DNA of 15,740 nucleotides from the NCBI GenBank assembly GCA_018901555.1, contig JAHIER010000053.1, positions 1 to 15,740 on the forward strand. The letters run 5' to 3'. The notes under the pieces are model-generated. The model was not told where the DNA came from. It made no database searches and worked only from the letters and a program-made list of their open reading frames with translations. Below are positions 7,504 to 13,296 of this stretch, in pieces (within the stretch, counting starts at the first letter, position 1; the number at the start of each line of letters is the position of its first letter). Both the position numbers and the translations under genes were made by a program. This stretch comes from Patescibacteria group bacterium (GTDB lineage: Bacteria > Patescibacteriota > Minisyncoccia > UBA9983).

Positions 7504-7782
7504 TTATTTTTTAACCTGTTTTAGGTCTAATTTTCTTGCCAAAGAATTATATCTTTTTTCATCTTTGCGCATAAGATAATTCATTAATGTTCTGCGATCA
7601 GCCACCATTTTCAAAAGCCCCCTTCGGGAATGGTCGTCCTTGTGGTTCTTTTTCAGATGTTTTGCTAATTCATCAATCTGCTTGGTGAGAATAGCAATCT
7701 GAACTTCTGGAGAGCCGGTATCTTTGTCATGAACCTTGTGTTCTCCAATTATTTTCTGCTTTTTCTTAATCGTCAAAGCCAT
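7504..7782 (-). CDS. rpsO: 30S ribosomal protein S15
   Basis: The 92-residue product matches S15 throughout, including HDKDTGSPEVQIAILTKQI, HLKKNHKDDHSRRGLLKMV and RRTLMNYLMRKDEKRY. S15 binds 16S rRNA in the 30S platform early in assembly. It heads the rpsO-NYN-pnp operon. No Shine-Dalgarno precedes the ATG; a promoter at 7792-7820 puts the -10 only 9 nt upstream, so translation is probably from a nearly leaderless mRNA. Its -35 box lies inside the 3' end of the upstream RAYT-2 gene, 3 nt from a family B palindrome. Confidence 0.98.
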   Translation of the reverse strand: MALTIKKKQKIIGEHKVHDKDTGSPEVQIAILTKQIDELAKHLKKNHKDDHSRRGLLKMVADRRTLMNYLMRKDEKRYNSLARKLDLKQVKK

Positions 7783-7791
7783 AATAATCTA

Positions 7792-7820
7792 ACATTACCA
7801 TAGAAATTTTAATCTTGCAA
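7792..7820 (-). promoter_or_regulatory. rpsO-NYN-pnp operon promoter
   Basis: Minus strand: -35 TTGCAA (7815-7820), 17-nt spacer, -10 TAATGT (7792-7797), then 9 nt to the rpsO ATG. The RAYT-2 stop codon (7809-7811) falls within the spacer. Confidence 0.55.
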
Positions 7821-8498
7821 CTCTTGCGAAGGACCCTCCTTCGCAAAAACAATCCAGTCATTAATAAAATCATTGAATTCTTTTGAATTCTCAAAATATT
7901 CCGGAAATTCTTTGGAATTTAAAATAGGATCTGATGGTTTTGCGCCAGTATAATAAAGATAACTTGACCATTGATAATTTTCTAAAAACTTTCTTGCCTT
8001 GTTAATATTTTTAATTTCCCTTGTTTTCCAACCCGCTTCTATTAATTTTACTGGATTTAAATGAATGTAAGCAGAAAGATATTTTAGATATTGATCTTTG
8101 TCGGCTAAATTTGCCCTAAATTCTCCTTGAAATAATATTCCGCTTCTTTGATTTTTTAAATTGAAATACATTGAATAACCGGTGCAAATCTTTTTCATAA
8201 AAACCGTGAGACCCTCTTCTGTCTTTGGTTTTAAAAGTAAATGAAAATGATTCGGCATCAAACAATAAGCGCCAATATCAACAAGATTTTCTTTTCTTTC
8301 TTTATTAAACAATTCCGCGAAGGACCCTCCTTCGCGAAAATGCTCCCTTATATCCACTGGTTGAATATCATTGCCTAAATACAAAAGGGCTAAAAATCTT
8401 TCGTAATCAGATTTTTCTTGAAAAATATTCCGTTTTTCTACGCCGCGATTGTAAATATGATAATAATTATCAGGAACAAAGCTGACTTTTCTTAACAT
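7809..8498 (-). CDS. REP-associated tyrosine transposase (RAYT-2, Y1/IS200-like)
   Basis: The 229-residue protein is a Y1 HUH transposase-like RAYT. It opens with VPDNYYHIYNRGVEKRNIF, has the HUH motif MPNHFH (His84, His86) and candidate nucleophile Tyr108/Tyr111 in CTGYSMYFN, then LFQGEFRA and YIHLNPVKL. RAYTs nick single-stranded palindromic repeats in cis and are thought to spread REPs. This gene carries its own palindrome (family B) at three places: in its promoter (8513-8531), in frame at residues 55-61 (8316-8336) and near its C-terminus (7824-7846). The ATG at 8498 has no SD; the -10 box is 6 nt away. No IS ends or target duplications are seen, so it appears to be a domesticated single-copy RAYT. 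Confidence 0.9.
   Translation of the reverse strand: MLRKVSFVPDNYYHIYNRGVEKRNIFQEKSDYERFLALLYLGNDIQPVDIREHFREGGSFAELFNKERKENLVDIGAYCLMPNHFHLLLKPKTEEGLTVFMKKICTGYSMYFNLKNQRSGILFQGEFRANLADKDQYLKYLSAYIHLNPVKLIEAGWKTREIKNINKARKFLENYQWSSYLYYTGAKPSDPILNSKEFPEYFENSKEFNDFINDWIVFAKEGPSQELQD
7824..7846. repeat. Family B palindrome, copy 1 (in RAYT-2 C-terminus)
   Basis: Arms TTGCGAAGGA / TCCTTCGCAA around CCC. It encodes the end of RAYT-2 (about residues 218-225) and lies 3 nt upstream of the rpsO -35 box. Confidence 0.92.
8316..8336. repeat. Family B palindrome, copy 2 (in frame in RAYT-2)
   Basis: Arms CGCGAAGGA / TCCTTCGCG around CCC. It encodes RAYT-2 residues 55-61 (REGGSFA), upstream of the HUH motif. 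Confidence 0.92.
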
Positions 8499-8504
8499 GC
8501 CTAA

Positions 8505-8533
8505 AGTATACCGCGAAGGACCCTCCTTCGCAA
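8505..8533 (-). promoter_or_regulatory. RAYT-2 promoter built into a family B palindrome
   Basis: Minus strand: -35 TTGCGA (8528-8533), 17-nt spacer, -10 TATACT (8505-8510), then 6 nt to the ATG at 8498. The palindrome 8513-8531 supplies most of the -35 and nearly all of the spacer, so anything binding or cutting the palindrome would affect transcription. Confidence 0.6.
8513..8531. repeat. Family B palindrome, copy 3 (RAYT-2 promoter)
   Basis: GCGAAGGA-CCC-TCCTTCGC, same orientation as the other two copies. Confidence 0.92.
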
Positions 8534-8539
8534 GGATAT

Positions 8540-8562
8540 AAAAAAGCGGGCATTAGCCCGCC
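8540..8562 (-). terminator. Terminator of the 119-residue orphan gene
   Basis: On the minus strand GCGGGC-taat-GCCCGC is followed by TTTTTT. The stop codon TAA (8553-8555) lies in the hairpin loop and the last codons form the 5' stem. Confidence 0.85.
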
Positions 8563-8912
8563 ATTATATCACCAAAATCAAGTTTCTTGTCTTTTGGATG
8601 CTTTGCAAAACTTGCATCAAGCATTGCCTTACCCACAAGCAAAGAAAGATTCTCACAAGATATTATCTTCAACTCAGATACAAAAATAAGTAATTTACAT
8701 GGATCAATTCTCAACAGTATCCCAAATTTACCATCACTATTTTTTGCCGCTTTTTGAGAAATCTCAATTATACCGTCAGATTTTCCGCTCCGAAAATATT
8801 CTGCAATCTTTTCAACAGCTTCATCAAAAGTATTCGCGACTGGCACATTTTCTATAATTTCCTTATCCTCTAAAACTAGTACACTGTGTGCATCTTCTTT
8901 TTTCTGATTCAT
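8553..8912 (-). CDS. Orphan protein of unknown function (119 aa)
   Basis: I do not recognise this family. The 119-residue protein is acidic/charged and soluble-looking, with no signal peptide or TM segment. It has a likely N-terminal strand (SVLVLEDKEII), an amphipathic helix (FDEAVEKIAEYFRSG), two hydrophobic strands (FGILLRIDP, KLLIFVSELKIIS) and a C-terminal helix (NLSLLVGKAMLDASFAKHP). A strong SD AAAGGAGG precedes the ATG, unlike the leaderless neighbours. Its 43-bp upstream repeat is identical to that of the next gene, and it has its own tight terminator, so it is a self-contained transcription unit. The neighbouring metallopeptidase with the same control region may be a functional partner; this is inference only. 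Confidence 0.72.
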   Translation of the reverse strand: MNQKKEDAHSVLVLEDKEIIENVPVANTFDEAVEKIAEYFRSGKSDGIIEISQKAAKNSDGKFGILLRIDPCKLLIFVSELKIISCENLSLLVGKAMLDASFAKHPKDKKLDFGDIMAG

Positions 8913-8934
8913 TATTCTCTTTCCTCCTTTTTAA

Positions 8935-8977
8935 AATCTAAATAAATTCTTACCAAACATCTCTAACTTTTGCAAGC
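8935..8977. repeat. 43-bp direct repeat, copy 1 (control region of the 119-aa gene)
   Basis: Identical to 9579-9621. On the minus strand it contains TTGCAA (8970-8975), 17 nt, TAAGAA (8947-8952), a plausible promoter 35 nt from the ATG at 8912. Confidence 0.95.
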
Positions 8978-9002
8978 AAAAAGGCGAGTGGTTAACTCGC
9001 CC
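8978..9002 (-). terminator. Terminator of the HExxH lipoprotein gene
   Basis: On the minus strand GGCGAGT-taacc-ACTCGCC is followed by TTTTT. It sits 13 nt after the stop codon and directly before the promoter repeat of the next gene. Confidence 0.88.
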
Positions 9003-9015
9003 TTGTTTCATTTTG

Positions 9016-9555
9016 TTAACGAAAATAATCTCTGTAATCGCAAGAATAAGGTAAATTATTTTCAATATAAGTAGCTATCTGCTCTTGATCTTCCACTAAA
9101 GCACCTGGCCTACAATGATTAACTAGAACATGAGTTATCTCGTGTCCTAAAACACAGGCATCTATTCTGCCCCTGGCAAGATAAATAATTTTGCTTCCAA
9201 AACTATAGCATCCAGCTTTTTTAAAAAATTCATTTTCCCGGCAACTATATCCGTCGCAACGACATACTGAATTAGGAATAATAAAACCATTATATAAAAC
9301 GATATTTATCTTTGGAAGTGTCTGTTTATCAACTTCTAATAATTCAGCAACTTTTAGAATAATTTCATCAACTCTTTCGTCAATCATATCGGCAACTGAC
9401 CAATCTTCATTCTCAAATCTTACTGTAGCATATTGTGTTTTATAAACACCGTCTTCCGGCGCATTATGAATCTTTCTCATGAAATCATCAAAAGCGCAAG
9501 ATTGCATAACGGCGGAAATAATAAACAACAACACAAAGGTTAAATTTCTTTTCAT
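9016..9555 (-). CDS. Putative secreted/lipoprotein HExxH metallopeptidase
   Basis: The 179-residue protein begins with a signal sequence (MKRNLTFVLLFIISAVMQSC) whose Cys20 fits a loose lipobox. The mature part has a zinc-peptidase motif in CVLGHEITHVLVNH (His138, Glu139, His142); a downstream acidic residue (Glu155 or Glu158 in LVEDQEQIATYIE) could be the third ligand, as in gluzincins. Seven further Cys (98, 100, 105, 116, 134, 148, 172) suggest disulfides in an extracytoplasmic fold. I cannot name the family or substrate. A near-perfect SD (GGAGGTGAT) precedes the ATG, and an identical 43-bp control repeat lies upstream (9579-9621). A strong terminator follows. The gene is thus exactly bracketed by direct repeats. 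Confidence 0.78.
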   Translation of the reverse strand: MKRNLTFVLLFIISAVMQSCAFDDFMRKIHNAPEDGVYKTQYATVRFENEDWSVADMIDERVDEIILKVAELLEVDKQTLPKINIVLYNGFIIPNSVCRCDGYSCRENEFFKKAGCYSFGSKIIYLARGRIDACVLGHEITHVLVNHCRPGALVEDQEQIATYIENNLPYSCDYRDYFR

Positions 9556-9578
9556 CTTATCACCTCCCCGTGTTTTTT

Positions 9579-9621
9579 AATCTAAATAAATTCTTACCAA
9601 ACATCTCTAACTTTTGCAAGC
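9579..9621. repeat. 43-bp direct repeat, copy 2 (control region of the lipoprotein gene)
   Basis: Perfect copy of 8935-8977, exactly 644 bp away. Minus-strand promoter elements TTGCAA (9614-9619) and TAAGAA (9591-9596) are conserved. Confidence 0.95.
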
Positions 9622-9639
9622 CCTTGTCCTTGATAAGTA

Positions 9640-9656
9640 CGAAGGTTTAACCTTTG
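9640..9656. repeat. Short palindrome upstream of xer
   Basis: C-g-AAGGTT-t-AACCTT-t-G, an imperfect palindrome with the same general shape as families A and B but a different sequence. It ends 17 nt before the xer -10 box. Confidence 0.6.
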
Positions 9657-9671
9657 CAAAGATGGAGTTGT

Positions 9672-9679
9672 GATATAAT
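9672..9679 (+). promoter_or_regulatory. xer extended -10 promoter, leaderless arrangement
   Basis: TGATATAAT (T9671 G9672, TATAAT 9674-9679) is an extended -10. The ATG at 9688 starts 8 nt after it, so transcription should begin at or next to the start codon. No SD is present. Confidence 0.7.
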
Positions 9680-9687
9680 AATACTCA

Positions 9688-10584
9688 ATGAATGATGTAA
9701 AAGAACTCCATAAGCAATTTTTGGAGTATTTGGAAATTGAAAAAGGGCGCAGTTTAAAAACTGTTGAAAATTATGACCGTTATCTTCGGACTTTTTTAAA
9801 ATTTTCAAACATAAATGACCCTAAAAACATTGATGATGAATCTGTTAGAAAATTCCGCCTTTGGCTCAATCGAAACAACCTTAAAAAGAAAACTCAAAAC
9901 TATTATCTTATTGCTTTGCGCGTATTTTTAAAATACTTAGCAAAAAGAAACATAAAATCAATGGCTCCGGAGCGCATTGAACTAGCCAAAGTTCCCCAGC
10001 GCGAACTTGATCTTATTAGCGAAGAAGAACTAAGGCGCCTATTGGACAGCCCGCAAGGAGATGACCTTAAATCTCTAAGGGACAAAGCTATTTTAGAACT
10101 TCTTTTTTCAACTGGTTTGCGTGTTTCCGAGCTTTGTTCTTTAAACCGAGAGCACATTGAAAACGCCAAAACCGGAGAATTTTCCGTACGCGGAAAAGGC
10201 GAAAAAATAAGAGTAGTTTTTTTGTCTGAAACAGCTAAACAAGCGCTAAAAAATTATTTAGAAAAACGCAAAGATGTTGAAGAAGCATTATTTATTCGAG
10301 TCGGAAACTTAGTTTCCGACAATTTGCGTATCACTTCTCGTTCTATAGAAAGAATTGTAAAATATTATGCTATTAAAGCGGGGATTTCTAAAAAATTAAC
10401 TCCGCATGTAATCAGGCATTGTTTTGCCACTGATCTTTTAAGCGCGGGCGCTGATTTGCGTTCAGTTCAAGCCATGCTCGGACATTCAAATATCACTACC
10501 ACTCAAATTTATACTCATGTCACAGACAAACAACTTCGTGAAATACATAAAACTTTTCACGCTAAACGAATTAAAAATGATTAG
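9688..10584 (+). CDS. XerC/XerD-type tyrosine recombinase
   Basis: The 298-residue protein has the standard Xer length and layout: N-terminal SAM-like core-binding domain (about 1-95) and C-terminal catalytic domain. Catalytic residues are intact: Arg145 (TGLRVSEL), Lys170 (RGKGEKIR), His240 and Arg243 (HVIRH), His266 (LGHSN) and Tyr275 (IYTHV). In most bacteria Xer proteins resolve chromosome dimers at dif, and many CPR have a single Xer; either a housekeeping or an accessory role is possible. It is divergent from the lipoprotein gene with its 43-bp direct repeats. A 21-nt perfect palindrome (10300-10320) in frame encodes VGNLVSD (about residues 205-211), just before the RSIERIV helix. Confidence 0.93.
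   Translation: MNDVKELHKQFLEYLEIEKGRSLKTVENYDRYLRTFLKFSNINDPKNIDDESVRKFRLWLNRNNLKKKTQNYYLIALRVFLKYLAKRNIKSMAPERIELAKVPQRELDLISEEELRRLLDSPQGDDLKSLRDKAILELLFSTGLRVSELCSLNREHIENAKTGEFSVRGKGEKIRVVFLSETAKQALKNYLEKRKDVEEALFIRVGNLVSDNLRITSRSIERIVKYYAIKAGISKKLTPHVIRHCFATDLLSAGADLRSVQAMLGHSNITTTQIYTHVTDKQLREIHKTFHAKRIKND
10300..10320. repeat. Perfect palindrome in frame in xer
   Basis: GTCGGAAAC-tta-GTTTCCGAC, 9-bp arms. It encodes VGNLVSD in a surface-loop position between strand and helix of the catalytic domain. Confidence 0.85.
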
Positions 10585-10599
10585 ATAAAATCTTCTTTT

Positions 10600-11718
10600 T
10601 TATTGAGGAAGAACACAAGCTGTGTGATATTTCACACTACCATCTGGCATTTGAGTGTCTGCCATAATTACTTTTTTAGAGCCATTCTGACATTTTGGGA
10701 TATTGTTATCGCAATAACCATAATTGCCTGAATCCCAATAACCAACCTGATCAGCAAAAGTTCCTCCTGATGGATGAGTATCCGAATAAATGTGGCAAGA
10801 ATCAACTCCCTGCGCGCTGGTTGCGCTATAGATAGTGGCTACTATATTAGTGGCTGTTGTTTGATTTGGCAACACACAAGCTGTGTGATATTTCACACTA
10901 CCATCTGGCATTTGAGTGTCTGCCATAATTACTTTTTTAGAGCCATTCTGACATTTTGGAATATTGTTATCGCAATAACCATAATTGCCTAAATCCCAAT
11001 AACCTACTGCTACTGTTGCAGGATCAGAAGCTGTTTTGCAAGAATCAACTCCTTGCGCGCTGGTTGCGCTATAGATAGTGGCTACTATATTAGTGGCATT
11101 AAGGTTTATTAATGGAGAAGGTGAGGGAGTAGGAGTAACGGCAGGAGTCGGTGTTGACGAAGGTGTTGATATCGGTGTTGCCAAAGGTGTTGGCGAAAAA
11201 GAAGGCGTTGGGGTTGGAGAACACCATCCGCAAAGACATCTAATTTTGGCCCTAGTTAATGGGCCGACGGCTCCATAACCAGTAGTTTCCGGCGCTCCAG
11301 AACAAACAATACCATGATTACATTGGAACTTTTTAATAGCTGATTCAGTTAATGGGCCATAATATCCTGTCACTAGACCTTCTGGATAAATATCAGTCCA
11401 TTGCGCAAGAAAATTCTGCGCTTGAGAAACTTGATTCTCTGAATCATTGTCTGTTAATCCAAAATACAGATTGTAAGACATAGATGGAGAACAATAAGCA
11501 ACGGTTCCTGCTGGCATTGTAGGTGTTGGCGTAGAAGAACCAGTTGATGCGCCTATGCTTATTAAACTCTGCAATTGACTTTGCAATTGCTGAATTTGTT
11601 GTAGTAACGCATTAATCTGAACATTTAATTCATCTACTGTTACTGCTGATGACAGCAATGGGACAACTAATGCTGAAATTAATGCCCCTGAAATTATCAA
11701 GGATTTTAAATTTTTCAT
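10600..11718 (-). CDS. Secreted coiled-coil / peptidoglycan-binding-like protein with Cys-rich repeats
   Basis: The 372-residue protein has an N-terminal signal peptide (about 1-25, SLIISGALISALVVPLLSSA), a Gln/Leu-rich coiled coil (VDELNVQINALLQQIQQLQ, about 27-55), a PG_binding_1-like domain (about 85-165, with YYGPLTESAIKKFQ and GYGAVGPLTRAKI), a Pro/Thr/Ser linker of SPTPTP type (about 168-205), and two near-identical C-terminal repeats of about 75-84 residues (ATNIVATIYSATSAQGVDSC...CVLP). This architecture is typical of exported CPR envelope proteins; wall attachment is family inference. The repeats have paired Cys likely forming disulfides. The promoter gives a very short leader. It converges on xer with only 15 nt between stop codons. 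Confidence 0.85.
   Translation of the reverse strand: MKNLKSLIISGALISALVVPLLSSAVTVDELNVQINALLQQIQQLQSQLQSLISIGASTGSSTPTPTMPAGTVAYCSPSMSYNLYFGLTDNDSENQVSQAQNFLAQWTDIYPEGLVTGYYGPLTESAIKKFQCNHGIVCSGAPETTGYGAVGPLTRAKIRCLCGWCSPTPTPSFSPTPLATPISTPSSTPTPAVTPTPSPSPLINLNATNIVATIYSATSAQGVDSCKTASDPATVAVGYWDLGNYGYCDNNIPKCQNGSKKVIMADTQMPDGSVKYHTACVLPNQTTATNIVATIYSATSAQGVDSCHIYSDTHPSGGTFADQVGYWDSGNYGYCDNNIPKCQNGSKKVIMADTQMPDGSVKYHTACVLPQ
10603..10854. repeat. Intragenic tandem repeat, C-terminal unit
   Basis: Encodes the second ATNIVATIY...CVLP unit. It is nearly identical at DNA level to the adjacent unit except for a variable segment (about 10742-10790) where residues HIYSDTHPSGGTFADQ replace KTASDPATVA. 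Confidence 0.9.
10866..11097. repeat. Intragenic tandem repeat, first unit
   Basis: Encodes the first ATNIVATIY...CVLP unit of the secreted protein. Near-identity over more than 100 bp, including synonymous sites, points to recent duplication or gene conversion. Confidence 0.9.
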
Positions 11719-11730
11719 TGTTTTTAATAT

Positions 11731-11759
11731 TTTATATTTTTAAAAATGACCTTTGTTAA
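11731..11759 (-). promoter_or_regulatory. Promoter of the secreted repeat protein
   Basis: Minus strand: -35 TTAACA (11754-11759), 17-nt spacer, -10 TATAAA (11731-11736), 12 nt to the ATG, and no SD. Confidence 0.6.
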
Positions 11760-11795
11760 TTACTTTAAACTACTTAAAAAAATAATAACATTTTT

Positions 11796-13292
11796 TTACT
11801 TTACATACCAGCGTTTGCGTATAGCATTAACTTCTTTTTTTTCTATTTCCTCTTTGGTTTCTTTTGCTTTTTTACCAATTTTTTCCAATTCTTTTTCTGA
11901 TAATTTACCTAATTCTTTAACCTTTTTTTCAAGATATTTAATAGTATTTTTCTTGGGATCATCTAATACTTCTTCTAAAAGAAGGTGCAAAATAAAGCCA
12001 ATTTTGGGACCAGGTGGGATTTTTAATAATTCCATTACTCTATTGCCATCCATTTTTAACATAGCCACGGAAAGTGGGGCTCTCATTGCCTCTTCAATCA
12101 TTGATTCGTACTTGCGCAAACGATAAGGTGTTTCTTTTGGCCTGCCCATGCCTACTCTGTCACAAAATCTCACCTTCATTAGATCCCAAACATTTTCTGG
12201 TCCTATATTACGGACAGTTCTACGCACAGCTGAAAGAGTGATAATTTCTGTGTCTGAAAAAAATAAATGATAACGGACAAATTTTGTGATTAAATCACTT
12301 GTCCTTTTGGGAAACTTTAATCTAGAAAGAATTCTAACGGACATCTTTGCCCCAATAATCTCATGTCCATAAAAAGTCCAATCTTTTTTCTCCTTATTCC
12401 ACCTACGAGAAGCTGGCTTACCAATATCATGGAACAATGAAGATAAACGAATCTCTAAGGGAAAGTTTTTAAAAGCAGCATGATCAAGGCTTCTTAAATT
12501 ATGTTCCCAAACTGTGAACTTGTGCGCTTTGTTTTGGTCAATCCCAATGCCTTCTTCTAATTCTGGTATCACATATTTTAAAACTCCCATTTCATGCATC
12601 ATTTGAATACCCTTGCTGGGCTTATCTGTCATTAATATTTTTACAAACTCGTCTCTAATTCGTTCCTGAGAGATTTTTTGTAAAAGTTTCGCGTGTAACC
12701 TTATAGCTTTCAATGTTTCATCTGAAACATTGAAAGCTAACTCTGTTGCTAAACGAATCGCTCTTAAAATACGGAGGGCGTCTTCTGTAAACCTTTCATT
12801 TGGATCTCCAACAGCCCTTATAATCTTACTTTTTAAATCCGTAGAACCATTAAAATTATCAATAATAGTTTCACATGAAACATTATTATCTATATCCATA
12901 GCCATTGCATTTATTGTAAAATCCCTTCTTTTAAGATCTTCTTCAAGGTTTCTTGTGAAACGAACAGAATCAGGATGTCTTTTGTCGGAATATTTAGATT
13001 CTAAACGATAAGGAGTGATTTCAATAACCCTTAATGTTTCATCTATCCCGCTTGCAACGGGATCATTAATAATAGCGACGGTCCCGAATTTATTCTCATA
13101 TACGGTTTTGGGGAAAAGCTTAATGATTTCTTCTGGTTTAGCATTGGTAGTAATATCCCAGTCTTTTGGTTTCATATGCAACACAAGATCTCTAACACAA
13201 CCGCCAACTAAAAAAGCCTCAAAACCAGCTTTTTTGAGCGTTTTTATAACCTCTTCAATAATTTTTGGAATATATCGAGGTTGAACCTCCAT
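11796..13292 (-). CDS. cca: tRNA nucleotidyltransferase (CCA-adding enzyme) with HD domain
   Basis: The enzyme adds or repairs the 3' CCA of tRNAs. From the chosen ATG it has 498 residues: nucleotidyltransferase head with LVGGCVRD (29-35) and metal-binding D44-W-D46, RRDFTINAMA (122-131), RNA/ATP-binding GDPNERFTEDALRILRAIR (162-180), neck, and HD domain LSSLFHDIGK (His288, Asp289). The C-terminus is a Lys/Glu-rich helix. I take the ATG at 13292, 4 nt after the RAYT-1 stop and inside a family A palindrome; ATG 13304 would overlap RAYT-1 and adds MIKT. Three internal palindromes (12704-12739, 12868-12881, 13045-13063) lie in frame; the second encodes VSCET, apparently a 5-residue insertion. 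The three tRNAs nearby lack encoded CCA. Confidence 0.95.
   Translation of the reverse strand: MEVQPRYIPKIIEEVIKTLKKAGFEAFLVGGCVRDLVLHMKPKDWDITTNAKPEEIIKLFPKTVYENKFGTVAIINDPVASGIDETLRVIEITPYRLESKYSDKRHPDSVRFTRNLEEDLKRRDFTINAMAMDIDNNVSCETIIDNFNGSTDLKSKIIRAVGDPNERFTEDALRILRAIRLATELAFNVSDETLKAIRLHAKLLQKISQERIRDEFVKILMTDKPSKGIQMMHEMGVLKYVIPELEEGIGIDQNKAHKFTVWEHNLRSLDHAAFKNFPLEIRLSSLFHDIGKPASRRWNKEKKDWTFYGHEIIGAKMSVRILSRLKFPKRTSDLITKFVRYHLFFSDTEIITLSAVRRTVRNIGPENVWDLMKVRFCDRVGMGRPKETPYRLRKYESMIEEAMRAPLSVAMLKMDGNRVMELLKIPPGPKIGFILHLLLEEVLDDPKKNTIKYLEKKVKELGKLSEKELEKIGKKAKETKEEIEKKEVNAIRKRWYVK
12704..12739. repeat. Perfect 17-bp inverted repeat in cca
   Basis: 17-bp arms (12704-12720 and 12723-12739) with a 2-nt TC loop. 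The core is TGTTTCA-tc-TGAAACA, the same 16 bases as in yraN at 14414-14429. It encodes NVSDETLKA without apparent insertion. Confidence 0.93.
12867..12882. repeat. GTTTCAnnTGAAAC palindrome in cca (VSCET)
   Basis: aGTTTCACATGAAACa; GTTTCA/TGAAAC arms around CA. On the coding strand it reads V-S-C-E-T, placed between NAMAMDIDNN and IIDNFNG, where the family normally has no extra residues. Confidence 0.75.
13045..13063. repeat. Short palindrome in cca
   Basis: ATCCCG-cttgcaa-CGGGAT encodes DPVASGI (residues 77-83), within a loop before the RVIEITPYR strand. Arms are only 6 bp, so chance is possible. Confidence 0.5.
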
Positions 13293-13293
13293 A
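13273..13293. repeat. Family A palindrome, copy 3 (spanning the cca start)
   Basis: TAT-c-GAGGTT-g-AACCTC-c-ATA. Its minus-strand ATGGAGG provides the likely cca start codon (13290-13292); it lies 3 nt past the RAYT-1 stop. Confidence 0.9.
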
Positions 13294-13296
13294 GTT

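Noticed and set aside
7809..8498. Complete IS200/IS605 insertion sequence.
   Set aside because: No tnpB, no recognisable left/right ends or target site; the palindromes within and around the gene fit a RAYT instead.
10585..10612. Terminator between xer and the secreted protein (AGAT-aaa-ATCT followed by Ts).
   Set aside because: The stem is only 4 bp of A/T-rich pairs; too weak to call.
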